A stretch of DNA of 64,000 bases, taken from Taenia hydatigena (lineage: Eukaryota > Platyhelminthes > Cestoda > Cyclophyllidea > Taeniidae). The notes beneath the pieces were generated by a model. That model was given only the letters and a program-made list of their open reading frames with translations, made no database searches and was not told the DNA's origin. Positions 1 to 11,600 of the stretch are shown here, piece by piece. The DNA lies in assembly GCA_036345935.2 (NCBI GenBank), contig JADWOT020000004.1, positions 16,485,423 through 16,549,422 on the forward strand, written 5' to 3'. The first letter of the stretch is position 1; the number at the start of each line of letters is the position of its first letter. Position numbers and translations under genes: made by a program.

Positions 1-278
1 TCGGTGATTGACCAACTGTCAAGGATGGATGCGATCTGGTGTTTGGGTCGCATATACAAATGAACCTTACTTGCACTATCAAGAGGACGGGCGGATAGTA
101 CCCTATCCAGTAGCTCCACAATCCCATCGTTGATTTTCTCCAAAAGGCGATGGCTCACCTGGCTTTTCCATACCTCCTCGCACAGAGCGGGTACATTCGC
201 CTCCGTAATTTCAATGCCTATGGCAGGGGTATGCACGTTTTTTTTTCAGCATAGAAACCTACCTTCAGCTAGCACCAT
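1..278 (-). CDS. 5' part of an unidentified gene, second in an operon-like pair
   Basis: I do not recognise the product. A 16-nt first exon (263-278) begins with an ATG and reads MVLAEG; it joins in phase to an exon at 1-217 that stays open to the window edge. The intron is 45 nt, GT-AG. The 77 or so residues visible are charged and probably helical (EANVPALCEEVWK, LLEKINDGIVELLDRVL, ending near SILDSWSIT). No known motif is visible. The ATG lies 88 nt downstream of the FAAP100-like stop codon on the same strand, with a splice-acceptor-like CATCCTACAG ending at 314, which suggests the mRNA 5' end is made by trans-splicing. The 3' end of the gene lies outside the window. The start and first intron are well supported by phase; function is unknown. 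Confidence 0.5.
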
Positions 279-366
279 CGAGCTGTGTTCAGTTTGTTAA
301 AAAGCAATTCTCGCTGTAGGATGCAGTGATAAATGAGTAGTAAATTAAAAAAGAACACATGTCCAT
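279..366 (-). promoter_or_regulatory. Operon-like intercistronic segment with candidate trans-splice acceptor
   Basis: This 88-nt gap separates the FAAP100-like stop from the next ATG. Reading on the minus strand, an AATAAA (376-381) overlaps the last codons of the upstream gene, followed by a T-rich stretch and TGCATCCTACAG ending at 314. A spliced leader added there would leave a 35-nt 5' UTR. Poly(A) signal then acceptor within about 100 nt is the arrangement known for flatworm and nematode operons; use as a trans-splice site is inferred. Confidence 0.4.
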
Positions 367-3300
367 TTAAGGAGGTTTATTGCCTTTTAACAACGAAGTG
401 AATAGACTAAAGGCTTTGCAATTTCGTAGGTAGGCATAGATATCCAAGAGGGCCTTTACTTCCAGTGGGCCTTGGTTCTTCTTGAGTTGCATCTCCAGGG
501 CCTAAGATGAGAAGTTGATAGCCTTTAAAACTCACCTCCATGATTGCAAGTTCCTGGCGTAATTCGCACGCGTTCACAGGTTCATTCTCATTCTTGGTAA
601 ACTCTTTAACGTAATATTGAAGGGCCTCGTAGAGGCTCCACACCGCTCCTAAGTTAGGCGATGTGATCTTGAAGCCCGTATCCCGGATTTCTAGAAGAAC
701 TTCCACCTCGGGATAAAGGGTGAGATAGCGAAAGCTCTGGGCATTATCCTCCTGTTGGAAGAAGCCACGGGACCTGAATAAATCTATCCAAATTCATGGC
801 AGGATGTACTTCACCTACCTCTGAATCGCAGCATCAATTTTGCGTGTTCGGGGATGCGAACAGGGAGGATGAAGCATTCGCTTGGTGAAGGAGTAGTAGT
901 TTGGGTTTGGGGTCGAAGTAGATCAAGTGCGGTGGTTATCTGACGGTACAGGTTGCGCCTCAACGGCGTGGGAATGAGAGAATTCGAAGGTGTCAGTTCA
1001 AGGTGGACCGAGATTGTCACCTTAAAGCTACTGCTGCCGTTGAGGAGAGAAGCAGGGAGAGGACAAGTGACGTGACGAATATGATCGACGAGACCAAAGG
1101 CAGTCCACTTTTCGACGTTAGTGTGGGTAAAATCGGTGGCGACGCCGAGAGGTCGAACTTCAGTGACGACGTTCAAAAGGTCTCGAAGGCGAGCAAGTTG
1201 GGCGGCAAAAGAGGGCCGAAACGAACCGAGGTCACCTAGAAGCAAATGGAGAAGTGTCGAAGGTGGAAGAGCCTTGAAGTCAGTCCATTCGTCACGAGGT
1301 AGACTGGAGACATCAGCAACAGGAGCCTATATAAAAAGGAAAGCCAGCTTTGATATAAAAGATTAAAGAATGGACAGATGCTCCGAAAGTAGCAATAACT
1401 AATTTCAATAGCCGTCAAAATCGGAAACGGACTTTCTAAATAGGCAATTACCTACCGAGATGGCGATATTCACAACGACAGCCAGAGCTGAATCTGCGGG
1501 GTGTTCAGAAGCACGGAATCCAGGCAGATCCTCAAGGGCACGCAGCTCCACAGTCGTGTTCAAGAGGGGAGGGGATTCGGAAGTAGGTTCGTTGAAGACA
1601 ACCTCAACGATAGCTCGATAGAGACGATGGAAGATGATGTCAGCTCTTATCTTTTCTACAGATTGTATCGTCAACGCGTCCAATTCCGCGTCTACTCTTT
1701 CGTATTTGGAGATGTAGTCGGTAAGCTGCAACCGCTCTCCTGTTTCGCGATGTACTGCACCAAGCTGGCCGCCTGAAAAAAAAGGGTAAGGAGGACATTG
1801 GAAAGGAACATCAAGCATTTTAGAATAAAACTCCCCAACCCGTCCGAGTTCACTTCCTAACCCAAAAGGTTACCAAAACGCATCTGCTGCTGAGAGTTGA
1901 ACCTGTGGAGATTTACGGTAGAAGAGTATCTGCGATAGCGTGGCTGTTCAGAGTTTTGCTGGGTTCAGAAATCTAGCCTAGGCACTAGAGCTGTACGACT
2001 AGTCTTCCAGTTCCACATCTCAAGAACTAACTCGGGAAATACACTGAAATAACGTAACAATCTTTGAGCTCATGAAAGAGAAGGTAATGAATTGCCCGTG
2101 CTAAATGGACCTCAAAGTAAGTCAAGTTTTGTGTGCTCACATTCTCAACTTACTACAAGCGCTTTTTCGATGCTTGAAACAGAACTAGAAAAGTCAGGTG
2201 TTTACCAACACTACTACTTGAACTCAAAAACGATGACAACAGAGGATATGTGAACCGATCCTTCTACAATTTCTTACACTACCAACAAAAGCAATCTCCT
2301 ACCAAATAACCACATTAATCACCATGGCTATCACTTCTGATGGAGGAACAGAAGCCTCTAGATTTAGCTTAGACAAAAACAAGAACTAACTCTTACCAAC
2401 GGCTTATTCGACTCGGCTCATTTGTTGGCGTCTTCACAAGGCAGCAATTCTATTTCCGTCTTCCCAAAAATTTAATCTCCCAAGATGAGCTTAATTGTTA
2501 AAGACCTCTAAAACGACCCCAAGCTATAAATAATAGTTAAAATTCCGTGTCCACTGGGATCCTTCCTGGAGGGAACCATAGACATCATTTTAGTACAAAC
2601 CTGAGAGCCTAACCACCTCCATAATGTCAAGACGCCGCCATCTCAGCGCTCGATTGAGCTCATCAGCAGACCTGGTGATGCTCAAGTCCACAACACTCGC
2701 TTCTGCCGATGGGGAATCCAAATCGCGCGGAGCATATGGGGGCACACGGCGCCCGGGCTTGTGAGGATAGATGGCTGGTGTGCAGATTAGCTCCTTCCCA
2801 CCAGTGTGGCTGAACGATAGGGAGAGTAAAGAACCGTCATTGGTCGCGAGGATGTGCAGCCAGGAACCGAAAGGAGTGCAGCTAAGGTGGCTAGGCGGGA
2901 AGTGGGGCGGGAGGCGAAAGTAAACCAGTTGGCGTTCCCTGAGGAAAGGGAGGGAAAACCTAATCAACACAACCTCTACGATTAATTATCTAGATGACTT
3001 GATTGAGGGCAATATGGTAATGAGAATGTAAGATGAACGATATCTCTGTTGCTAAGTGACCGAGTTTTGAAGATTCGACATAAAAGGTAAACAGGGGCAC
3101 TCGATAGTTAACTGATTCACTCCCTAGTGTGCAAGCAGATGCCGGCGAGGAATTCAGCAGAACTAGCAGCAAGCACCTCATTTTATGGAAGTAGGTCAAC
3201 TCCACAGTAGGGATGCATCGTATGCAGCAATGTTTTAATTAAAGCTGTAACATAAGACCGGAGATTTGTTAATTGCTGAATAATGGTCCATTCAAAAGTC

Positions 3301-4678
3301 CATATGCAAAGCTGCTGGCTCTCAGGGAATAAGGAACTTGAAAAAGATACACGCAAAACATTAAAAAGCATAGAGGAAAAAACTACCACCAGTAGTCCAA
3401 ACAATAGTAAAACATCGCAAAACGCGGTTTAGTATGCAAATAGAATATCTATAGATTTAATCAGCACTGGAGTTCACGTAAAATAATTTAGCAGCAGAAA
3501 ATAAAAATTCGCGGCAAAAGGAGGGCTACCGACTTACTGATTAGCGTTTAAGTAACAACCAGCAAGCAATCCACCCGACGTGATAGCAATTAAACATTCA
3601 TCAATGTCGCCATCAATACTGTCCATGTCCAGGGAAGAAACGCAATAGAGCATCGAAAGGTCAGATATGGGTGAGGGCGATGGAAAATGAAAAATCCGCT
3701 TGATTTCCGTAGATTTCGTTATAGGCAGAGCGAATACAGAGCCGTCAGCGACGCCAAAGATAAGAATTTCATGCGAAGTAAGGCCTGTTAGCTGTTTCAT
3801 AAAGTCAGCACTTATCGGGTATTCATTTGACGTTGGTACATTTAATTTTGTAGAGAGAAGCAATGCACCAAATGGCAGCGGAAAGTCAACAGTGGGAGGT
3901 TTAAAGACGGTGAAAGAAACTCTGAAAGGGGTCAATCTAAGAGAAAGAAAGCATACTTTTCGTGATAGTTAGTCAACTTGAGCTCGTACAAAAAGTGCTT
4001 TTCATGATTAGTGCCTTGCAGAGATATAGAGACCTCAAGAAAAAGATTCGAGGAAGAAAAATAGCGACGAAATGAGAGATACTGATGCTGGCATTTTTCA
4101 TGGTCAATCTCAAGTAAGGAGCTACCAAAAGCGTCCAGACAAAGAGATTTGCTTTGATCGAAAAATAAGTCTTCCTGTGACGAATTCAGTTTGAGGTCCT
4201 GAAAGAGAAGACCTATTCAAGGCGTTCAAAGGCGCACGAACATTTTAAAACTAGACAATAAGTCCACATCCAAAAGGTGCAATTATTGTTAAAAAATAAA
4301 TATTAGGGATACCAACTCCTACACTAACGAAAAAGCCTTAGACTGTTGCACTTAAAAACCAATATTAAGTTACAGACGTTAGCTGGCGGCATTTAAACCT
4401 CCCTAAAAGAATGGCAACTTACCCTCTTTTGCTTAATAATCTTAGAACTAAATTACCACCCAAGTGCACGAACCCCCCTCCAAAAATACCAACGGGCCTT
4501 AGTGGTAAGATAAAACAACAACATATTGTAAACTTGGTAATAAGTTATTTAAAATAAAAGGTCAACTATTCTAAAGAAAACTTGTTTGCCTTCTAGATTT
4601 TTTTAACAAGCGCTTACTTTGCCGCCTCTGTAAAGGGAATCGCCTGAATAAAGCATGCATCCGTTGCTGAAAAAATTT
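367..4678 (-). CDS. FAAP100: FAAP100-like Fanconi anaemia core complex protein (5' end incomplete)
   Basis: Eight exons join with consistent phases: 4618-4678, 3957-4198, 3538-3921, 2601-2959, 1456-1772, 815-1326, 536-773, 367-492. The last seven give 725 aa; human FAAP100 is about 880 aa, so N-terminal exons are missing or unrecognised. The layout matches the family: an N-terminal beta-propeller (blade-like stretch ILIFGVADGSVFALPI, later LHILATNDGSLLSLSF), a short coiled coil (RLQLTDYISKYERVDAELDAL), a beta-rich domain, and a helical C-terminus (ELRQELAIMEMQLKKNQ, then ALLDIYAYLRNC) resembling the human end. In animals FAAP100 pairs with FANCB and FANCL to monoubiquitinate FANCD2-FANCI in crosslink repair. 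FANCB shares the propeller and coiled-coil plan and is the main alternative. Introns of 35 nt (3922-3956) and about 41-43 nt occur. The assignment rests on remembered alignment, not a search. Confidence 0.5.
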
Positions 4679-5689
4679 CTGAAGTGACAAAAACAACTCA
4701 GTCAGTATCTAGTAGTTTAGCAATGGGTTTTTTTCAATGCCGTTTTACAGTGTGGCATCATATGGTCGTATGATTGACCATAATGTAACTTTAAGGCCAC
4801 TTCATTTGTGTTGGCAGAAGAGCCTGTTTAATCAAATGTACGTTTTTAACAAACATGGAATTGCTTCAACGATCTCACTCTTATTTACTTACAAAAGCCT
4901 TTAAGCTTGAGCAGACTGAAAGCTTTTTCCCTGAGTTCGGCCATCCAGTCATACTGGTGACCCCCCAGCCTTGCACCAAATTGACTTGTCACCGCCTCGA
5001 GAGGGATATCGGACTCAAAATCTAGCTTCTCGTGGCCCACTCCTTTTCTCCATCGTTACTAAGCCACCGATACCTGATCGGCATTAGCGCCGTTCTCTCC
5101 GAGCGCATCACGACTGTGAAAGCGACACCGGCGACCACTGGCCTTCCCCTCCGGGGCTAGAGAACTAGCATCTCAATAATAACCCCCCAGTGGATGAAAC
5201 AAAGATGCTGTCCCTACTTGCAGAGTCGCCTTCAACGTCCCAGCAATTTGGAGTATCATAGCAGGACTAGAAGGCTACCAACACAACCCAAGATTCATAC
5301 CACAGTGAATGCACATCCCCTAGCAGTTCAGGTGACCAAGCAGTTCAACCCATAGACCCAAGGCGAGCCAACGTTCCCAGAAGTTGGTCATTACAAAACC
5401 TTTCTTAAGAAAAATTAACGAATTCCCTTTACATAGAAACGGAGGTGACGGAGGGGAGGCAAGCATTTCGTGTAGCTAGTACACATGGCCCATCGTTGAG
5501 TGTATAGAGAAAGGACTTTTATCAGAGCAACTCCATGAACGCACAACTCCAAAAACACACACACAGGCAAAAAACGATATCAACCTAAAAAAGAAAACAA
5601 TCAAGTTATCTAATGCATCGAGGTTAAAAAAACACTTCAGCAGCAAAGCCAACCCAACCTGGGAAGGGAAAAGGGAAGAAGGGGTATCA
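4679..5689. other. Intergenic DNA between FAAP100-like and STT3B
   Basis: About 1 kb. Apart from the doubtful coding chain at 4717-5108 I see no conserved motif. It should hold the 3' UTR of STT3B and the promoter, and possibly missing 5' exons, of the FAAP100-like gene. Confidence 0.5.
4717..5108 (-). CDS. Possible small gene or extra upstream exons, unidentified
   Basis: Between FAAP100-like and STT3B the minus strand holds a chain of short open segments. An ATG at 5108 (MRSERTALMPIR) ends at a GT; a segment of about 46 codons includes DFESDIPLEAVTSQFGARLG and ends at a good donor (TTTT|GTAAGT near 4892); and a segment starting after an acceptor (AAACAG) reads SSANTNEVALKLHYG to a stop at 4717. 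The phases can be made to fit, but the first intron would be only about 26 nt. This could be a small gene, upstream exons of the FAAP100-like gene, or chance. No family is recognised. Confidence 0.2.
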
Positions 5690-8600
5690 TCACAGCGCCG
5701 GAGCAGAGGGACTAGTGGGCCTAGCACCCTTGACGATGTGCGCACGTGAACCGACTAGGCCCCGTCTATCGTAGGCTGTCTTGCGTGAGCTGCGACGTCG
5801 TCTGCCACTACCCGCCAAGCGCAACCGATTGGCAGGCTTCTTCACCCTGAACACACGCACGATCCAGTGCTCCGAGGTGAACGCCTCCTCCAAGTGGGTG
5901 AGCTCAACGTTCTTCACTCCGATCTCCGTGTTACGTGCTCGGTCGAAGCCGGCTGGCATGCGAGGATCTAGCCTTATCTCCGCAAAACGATAGTAACTCA
6001 TCTTGTACATTAGAGAGTTGGACAGTGCCTTTGGTACCTGATGATCAATGCGGTATTCACCCTTAGGAAGTGAAAGGAATTAGGTCAACGACAGCCTGAT
6101 GAATGCTTGCCAATAAAAAGCCTTCATCGCCCAAAAAAGCCAGGAGAATGGGTAGGACGCAGACAAGCTCTGACTCACCTGGGCCGTGTAGTAGTCCTGC
6201 TCATGAATGTCCTTCGGGTGCTCGCCCTGCGCAATACGCACCATCCAGAGGAACTTGTTGATATCATCGCCCGAGTAGCCACTCACTCCCCCAAAGATAA
6301 TGAGTACATAGTCCACGTCTAGTGAATGCATCAGCTAGGAAGAGGGGAAAAAAGGGCAGAAATTGTTAATGATGCGATATGAAGAGGGCAAGAAGGCGAC
6401 GGGAGGGCTCCTACCCGGAAGGCAACCGTCTCGTTGGAGGACATGGCCATGCCCACAAGCGCAATGTGACTGTTATTCCACGTGTTGTTGTCCACCAGAG
6501 TAGTGCGATTCGCCATGCCTGCTATCTGGTAGCCGTAGTCCCACCACGACATCACCTTGGCATCCGGCGGTGTGTTCTGCCACAGCCAGTAGTAGGCCTC
6601 TCTACAACACACATCAACGCATAATTCCTATCCCGTGAGACCTTTTAAACGTTTTTGGAGGGCTGAGGCATCAAAACTGCCAGAATTTTGATTGATCACT
6701 CAGGAGTACGGTAATGCAGAGGATAGTGGCGTTTGTCATGGCTTGAACCTGTGAATGAGCATATTTAAGTTCAGTGGAATACAAACGGGTCGAATTAAGT
6801 GTTTACAAAGACTTGCACTCGTAAATATTGGATTGTGCTTTCGTGCTAAGCCGCTTGAACCGTCGTGGGTGATTGAAATGCTTCGTCTCGGGGAGGGCTT
6901 GCAAAGGCCAAGACTCATGAATACTGCGTTATGGAAAATCTTAGTCATCTTCGATTTAAGATTGCACGTGGGTTCAGCTGCCTGGTGCATAGAAAGGATC
7001 ACAACTATGGAGAATTGGATGACAAGGATATTGTGACACATGAACAATTGGGATTGCGAGAGGCACCAACTACCACAGAACTGAAACAAACGTAATTGGT
7101 GCCAGATCAGATGTTTACAAAGGATCGTACTTATGAATAGGAAAACACATACACATGTGAAACGTTGGAATCTTTCCAGCCTGCACACAGGTAGCCTGGG
7201 GTACCATTTCAGGCACCTATTCTACCACTTTCAAACCCTCCTACACGATACCAATAAATCTACCGCCGGAATGATAGATGACGCGAGTTGACTCTATTTC
7301 AAAGAGATTATAAAAGCGCTGGTACCAACAGTGATTTATGTAAGCAGTAGAAGGAATGGCAAGGTCATGTTAGTCTGCTCAGGAGCAATATTGTCTTCCT
7401 ATCAAGACGGAGGCCATTGTTAGCATGATGAGAACGTGGAGATCACAAGTGGAGCCGGTTGTTGGCAGCATTAATTTCCGGAGCATCGAAGACTAGCAAA
7501 GCATACACTCCCTTGGAGCGGGATGTATCATAGCACCCCGGCTTGTGATTCCTTCTGTGCGCGCTAATTCATAAAAAAATTCCAGGAGTTCGCCAGCTAA
7601 TGAGCTTTTTCGTTTAGCAGACTAGCGGAAGTAAGAATGAAGCAACTTGCCGCAGAGTAGTGCGGTTTTAGAGGCCCGGAGGGGGAGGATTGAAATGCAA
7701 TAAGGACTGATCGTTTTCAAACAATACAAATGAAGCGACGACTGGCAGTGTGCACGGTCCAAAGGCATAAGGACAGCAAAAAAAACTATAGAATCCCATG
7801 GTTTCGGATGCCTTTTGTTCCACAAACGGCAGTACCGAAAGAACGCATTAAAACACAGTGTTATGATTGGAAAACGCAAAACACTAACTGAGAGTTTGTT
7901 CATACCGTCCACAATATTCGACTACGGCACCCTCCCCATAACAAAGCTTAATGCAAGTTAGAGGTTAGTTTAACTTCGTTAAACATCAAAAAAGGCATAA
8001 AAATTGCTCAGGGGGGGCGGGAGGGGAGGCATAAAAACCAAACGTCAGGATAGGAGACCACCAACCTGAAGTCATCAAGAATGATCCGTTCACCCTGACT
8101 GCCCTGATAGGCTAGGACGACGGAGGGACTGGAGTAGGCGTTAGAGGTGACCCAAGTACAGTGAAGCATGAAGAGGAAGAGAACGAAAGTGGCCACCATT
8201 ACCACCACCTTGCGCACACTGATGCCCAAAACGTCGCCGCCACCGCTGTCGCTGCCAGGGGAGTCGGTGGTGGTCTTGGTGCTGCCACCTACGCCATGGG
8301 AATGCTGTGGGCGGGGGAGGAGGGAAGAAAATCTTCATTGATTGCAATCACTCAGTGATGCAGTTTACGTGGTAGGCGTGGCCTCGTTTTGTATGAAAAT
8401 GTTCGCGACAAAGGTCTCTAGGGCAAAATGCTGCTTCAAAACTTCATTTGAGTCTAACGTAAAGAACGATTGCGCCGCACAGATTACCTTATCAGAAGCC
8501 GTCTTCGAGGGCTTATCATAGAGTTGTTTCTCCCGCTGATTCGCCGCACCCTTGCCCGTTTGTTTCTCGCTACCGCTCGAGTCGATACCATCATCGCCAG

Positions 8601-11600
8601 CAAGTGCATCATCCCTCAAGTAGACATCATAGAGACGGGAGAAAGCGATGGATGCAAGGACGCAGACAATGGGCGCGAGGGTGAGAATGAGTCGCACCAT
8701 CACACCCGCGAAGTAGGAGGCAAAGATAGCGTAGAGGATGGCAAACACACGAAGGTCATTTAGCTCCGCAAAGCAGAACCACACACCCGCAGGAAAGACC
8801 GCGACAAGGACGTGGAGATCAAAGAAGAAGGACGTCCAGGTGGTAGGCTGGTGCTCCGACACCGAGCTGATGATGGGAATGTGCACCCGAGCATAGCCAG
8901 TATCCCACAGCGAGTAGAACCTGAACTTACGTGGAGAATAAGGTTTGGTTAGTATTATTTGCTCTCTATTTTCCTCCATAAAGTCGGATAAATAAGTTAC
9001 TTTTAAATAAGGTTGAAAGAACGAGATCGTCGTCCGAGGCATTCAACCCTTTTCGTTGCAAAAAGTAGACCACACTTGGGACAAATATTGGCCACGATAA
9101 AACTCTCCTTTTTTAAAAATAATAGTACCGTGGTTGTCATGGTCACAGTCTCTTACCAACCCTGACGTACGCGCCCACCGAACGCTGGTTGGGGCAATCA
9201 AGAAGTCTGTCCCAAAGCCATTTACCACAGGTGGTAATTACCCACAGTGAAATTAAAGCGCTACCGGCTTCATGTTGAGCCCCAAAGCGTCCAATCGCCT
9301 CAAAACGAAGTATCCAGTTTCCATTCGACTGCAGCTTTCAAATAAGAGGCTGTTCAAGCCTGAAGGAGTTAAAAACCCCTTCTGTTGTAAATTGGCAACA
9401 ACAAATTTCGTCAACTTTTGTACTGTTTTGTTATTTCCAGTTTTTTCCGCTGTTGTTGAAATATCACGCCCATCGCTGAGTGCCCGTCATCTTCGCCTTC
9501 GGGTTGCTAAAAGGCACTTGCGCCGTCGGTATTGTTGCTATCACTGCATCCCTGTGAGTTTACGCACTCACCTAGCTAAGCACGGCAAACGGGGCAGGAG
9601 TGATTCCCTACTTTAATTGTTTTGCCTTCCAGGGTTTCGCATTCTGCCCTCGCTAGTGACACCGGACTCCTGTCGCTAAACTGCACAATAGTGCAGGGAA
9701 CAGTGCGCTCAGAAATAGGCCTTTCCAAGTTCTCTGGGTCGCCAAAGTGGCACAGCAAAGAAATTTAACGTTTGCTACCAACTTCACGCATAAGTGACGC
9801 CTCAATTTTCTTATCCGAGTCGGAGGTCACCAATGCGGAGTGATCTGTGCGGGCTTACGGTGCATCACAGAAAGGCTGAGTTTCAAAATGATAAAGTAGA
9901 AGTAGGACCTTCTAGATCTAAGAGTAACTTGGCTGACTTATTTTTGTGTTTCTCCTCTTTCTGATTGATGCCACGTTGACGAGAACGGTGAATCATTGTT
10001 CTCATAAAAAAACCCAAGATACTAGTAAAGGTGGGGCGATTCACTCATTAGGGAAACATTTTAACAGATGCTCCTACTGATGACGCCTTAATACATATAT
10101 ATCCCTTTGGGTGATTTGAGCACCAAATGACTTTGAAACACTCCTGTGCATGTTCATTTAAACCTACATAAACACTAGCTATTCAAAAATATGAAACCTA
10201 TCCGCATTTAGGTATAGTGATACAGGTGGCCTGACGAATGATTCCTCTGAAGATGGGGAAACGAAGGAGGGGAAAGGAAAAGAAACGTACCGACCACTCC
10301 AAGGCGCGATGACGCCAGCAACAGTAAGACCGCAAACAACGAGGAAGACCAAACCGGCCACCGCGATTATAGCCATTGTGAAAAGCGGGCGTAGCTTCTC
10401 CGAAGGAGCAAGAGTCTGGAGGTACTTGAAGAAAGCCACCGCCTGTAATGATTGAATTGATCATAGAGGACGTCAATCAGTGAATTAAACTGAGTGAAGT
10501 ATCGTTCGTGGAGTGGGAGTGGTAGCAAATGGAAACGTATTTACAAGTCTTAAATTCACAAAGAGACCAAGCACACCAATGTAGAACAATTTGACCTTAC
10601 GTTCATTGCCACAAATGCATGAATGACGACATTTTCACATTTATGTTCTAGCTGCGAAGGTGGGCCTGGTTTCAACAAGTCAAATTTTGTGAGGTCAGGT
10701 TTGGGAATCGCCGCATGTCATAGAGCATACTAATACACGCAGCCTGTCTGCTGCGACAAATTTAGAAAAAAAGGCGCCTATTTCAATAGATAGATTTGAT
10801 TTCAAACAGTACCACTGCAAATAATTCTGATGTTATCAGCTCGCATAGAGAGGAATGAGCCTAATGAGAAAACACTAGTCGAAAACCGCATTAACTTGGG
10901 TACGAGACCAAATGGATGAGATGGCATGATCATTGATCTAAAATTCGCTAACAGACTTTCAACACCGGAGGGCCTGACCGACGAAATCTATCCAAATTCA
11001 CGAGATGTGTCACCACGCAAATTAAACATTCTATTTACACGGCCAATAAGCGGGCGTTCTCAACTCGTTCGACTTCTTTGATTGCAGGTACATGAAGACC
11101 GAGAAACCATCGATGGTAAAAGTGATTGGAGGTAAGTTTCCCACCATATTATGCTCCGTACAATTCCAGAATCATTTGGAATCAGTGGTCACAGTTACAC
11201 AGCTTTATGCGTCGCTGAGAGGTAACCTGGCTGTACAAGAATGCAAAATGACCGAATTTTCATAAAAACAGTTATAGATCTGGATTATTTATCCACGATC
11301 CCAGCACTGGTAAAAAGTTTGCTCTAAGACAAAGACATCAGGTTGTGTTAGTTGCAGCTCACCTTTGGATTAAACAATAAATCACCCCCACAATCTCAGT
11401 CCCTAATCTAACTTCATGATATTTATCCACTCCTCCGTGGCTGCAAATGAAAAAATGAACAAAAAAGGTTCCAACATTCCTTTGATTGGCAGACGGAGAG
11501 AGAACGATGACGGTTATCCGACCTTTCCCATATATGGGGAAACAAACCATGTATACAAAGACAGCATCTTTAAATTAGTAAATGGATGGGGAGAGAGAGG

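Noticed and set aside
1003..1366. Plus-strand frames in the first 2 kb
   Set aside because: Antisense shadows of the FAAP100-like exon 815-1326.
6736..7188. 150-codon minus-strand open frame in an STT3B intron
   Set aside because: No ATG-led domain, Cys/Phe/Leu-rich translation of intronic sequence, and it interrupts a well-supported intron.
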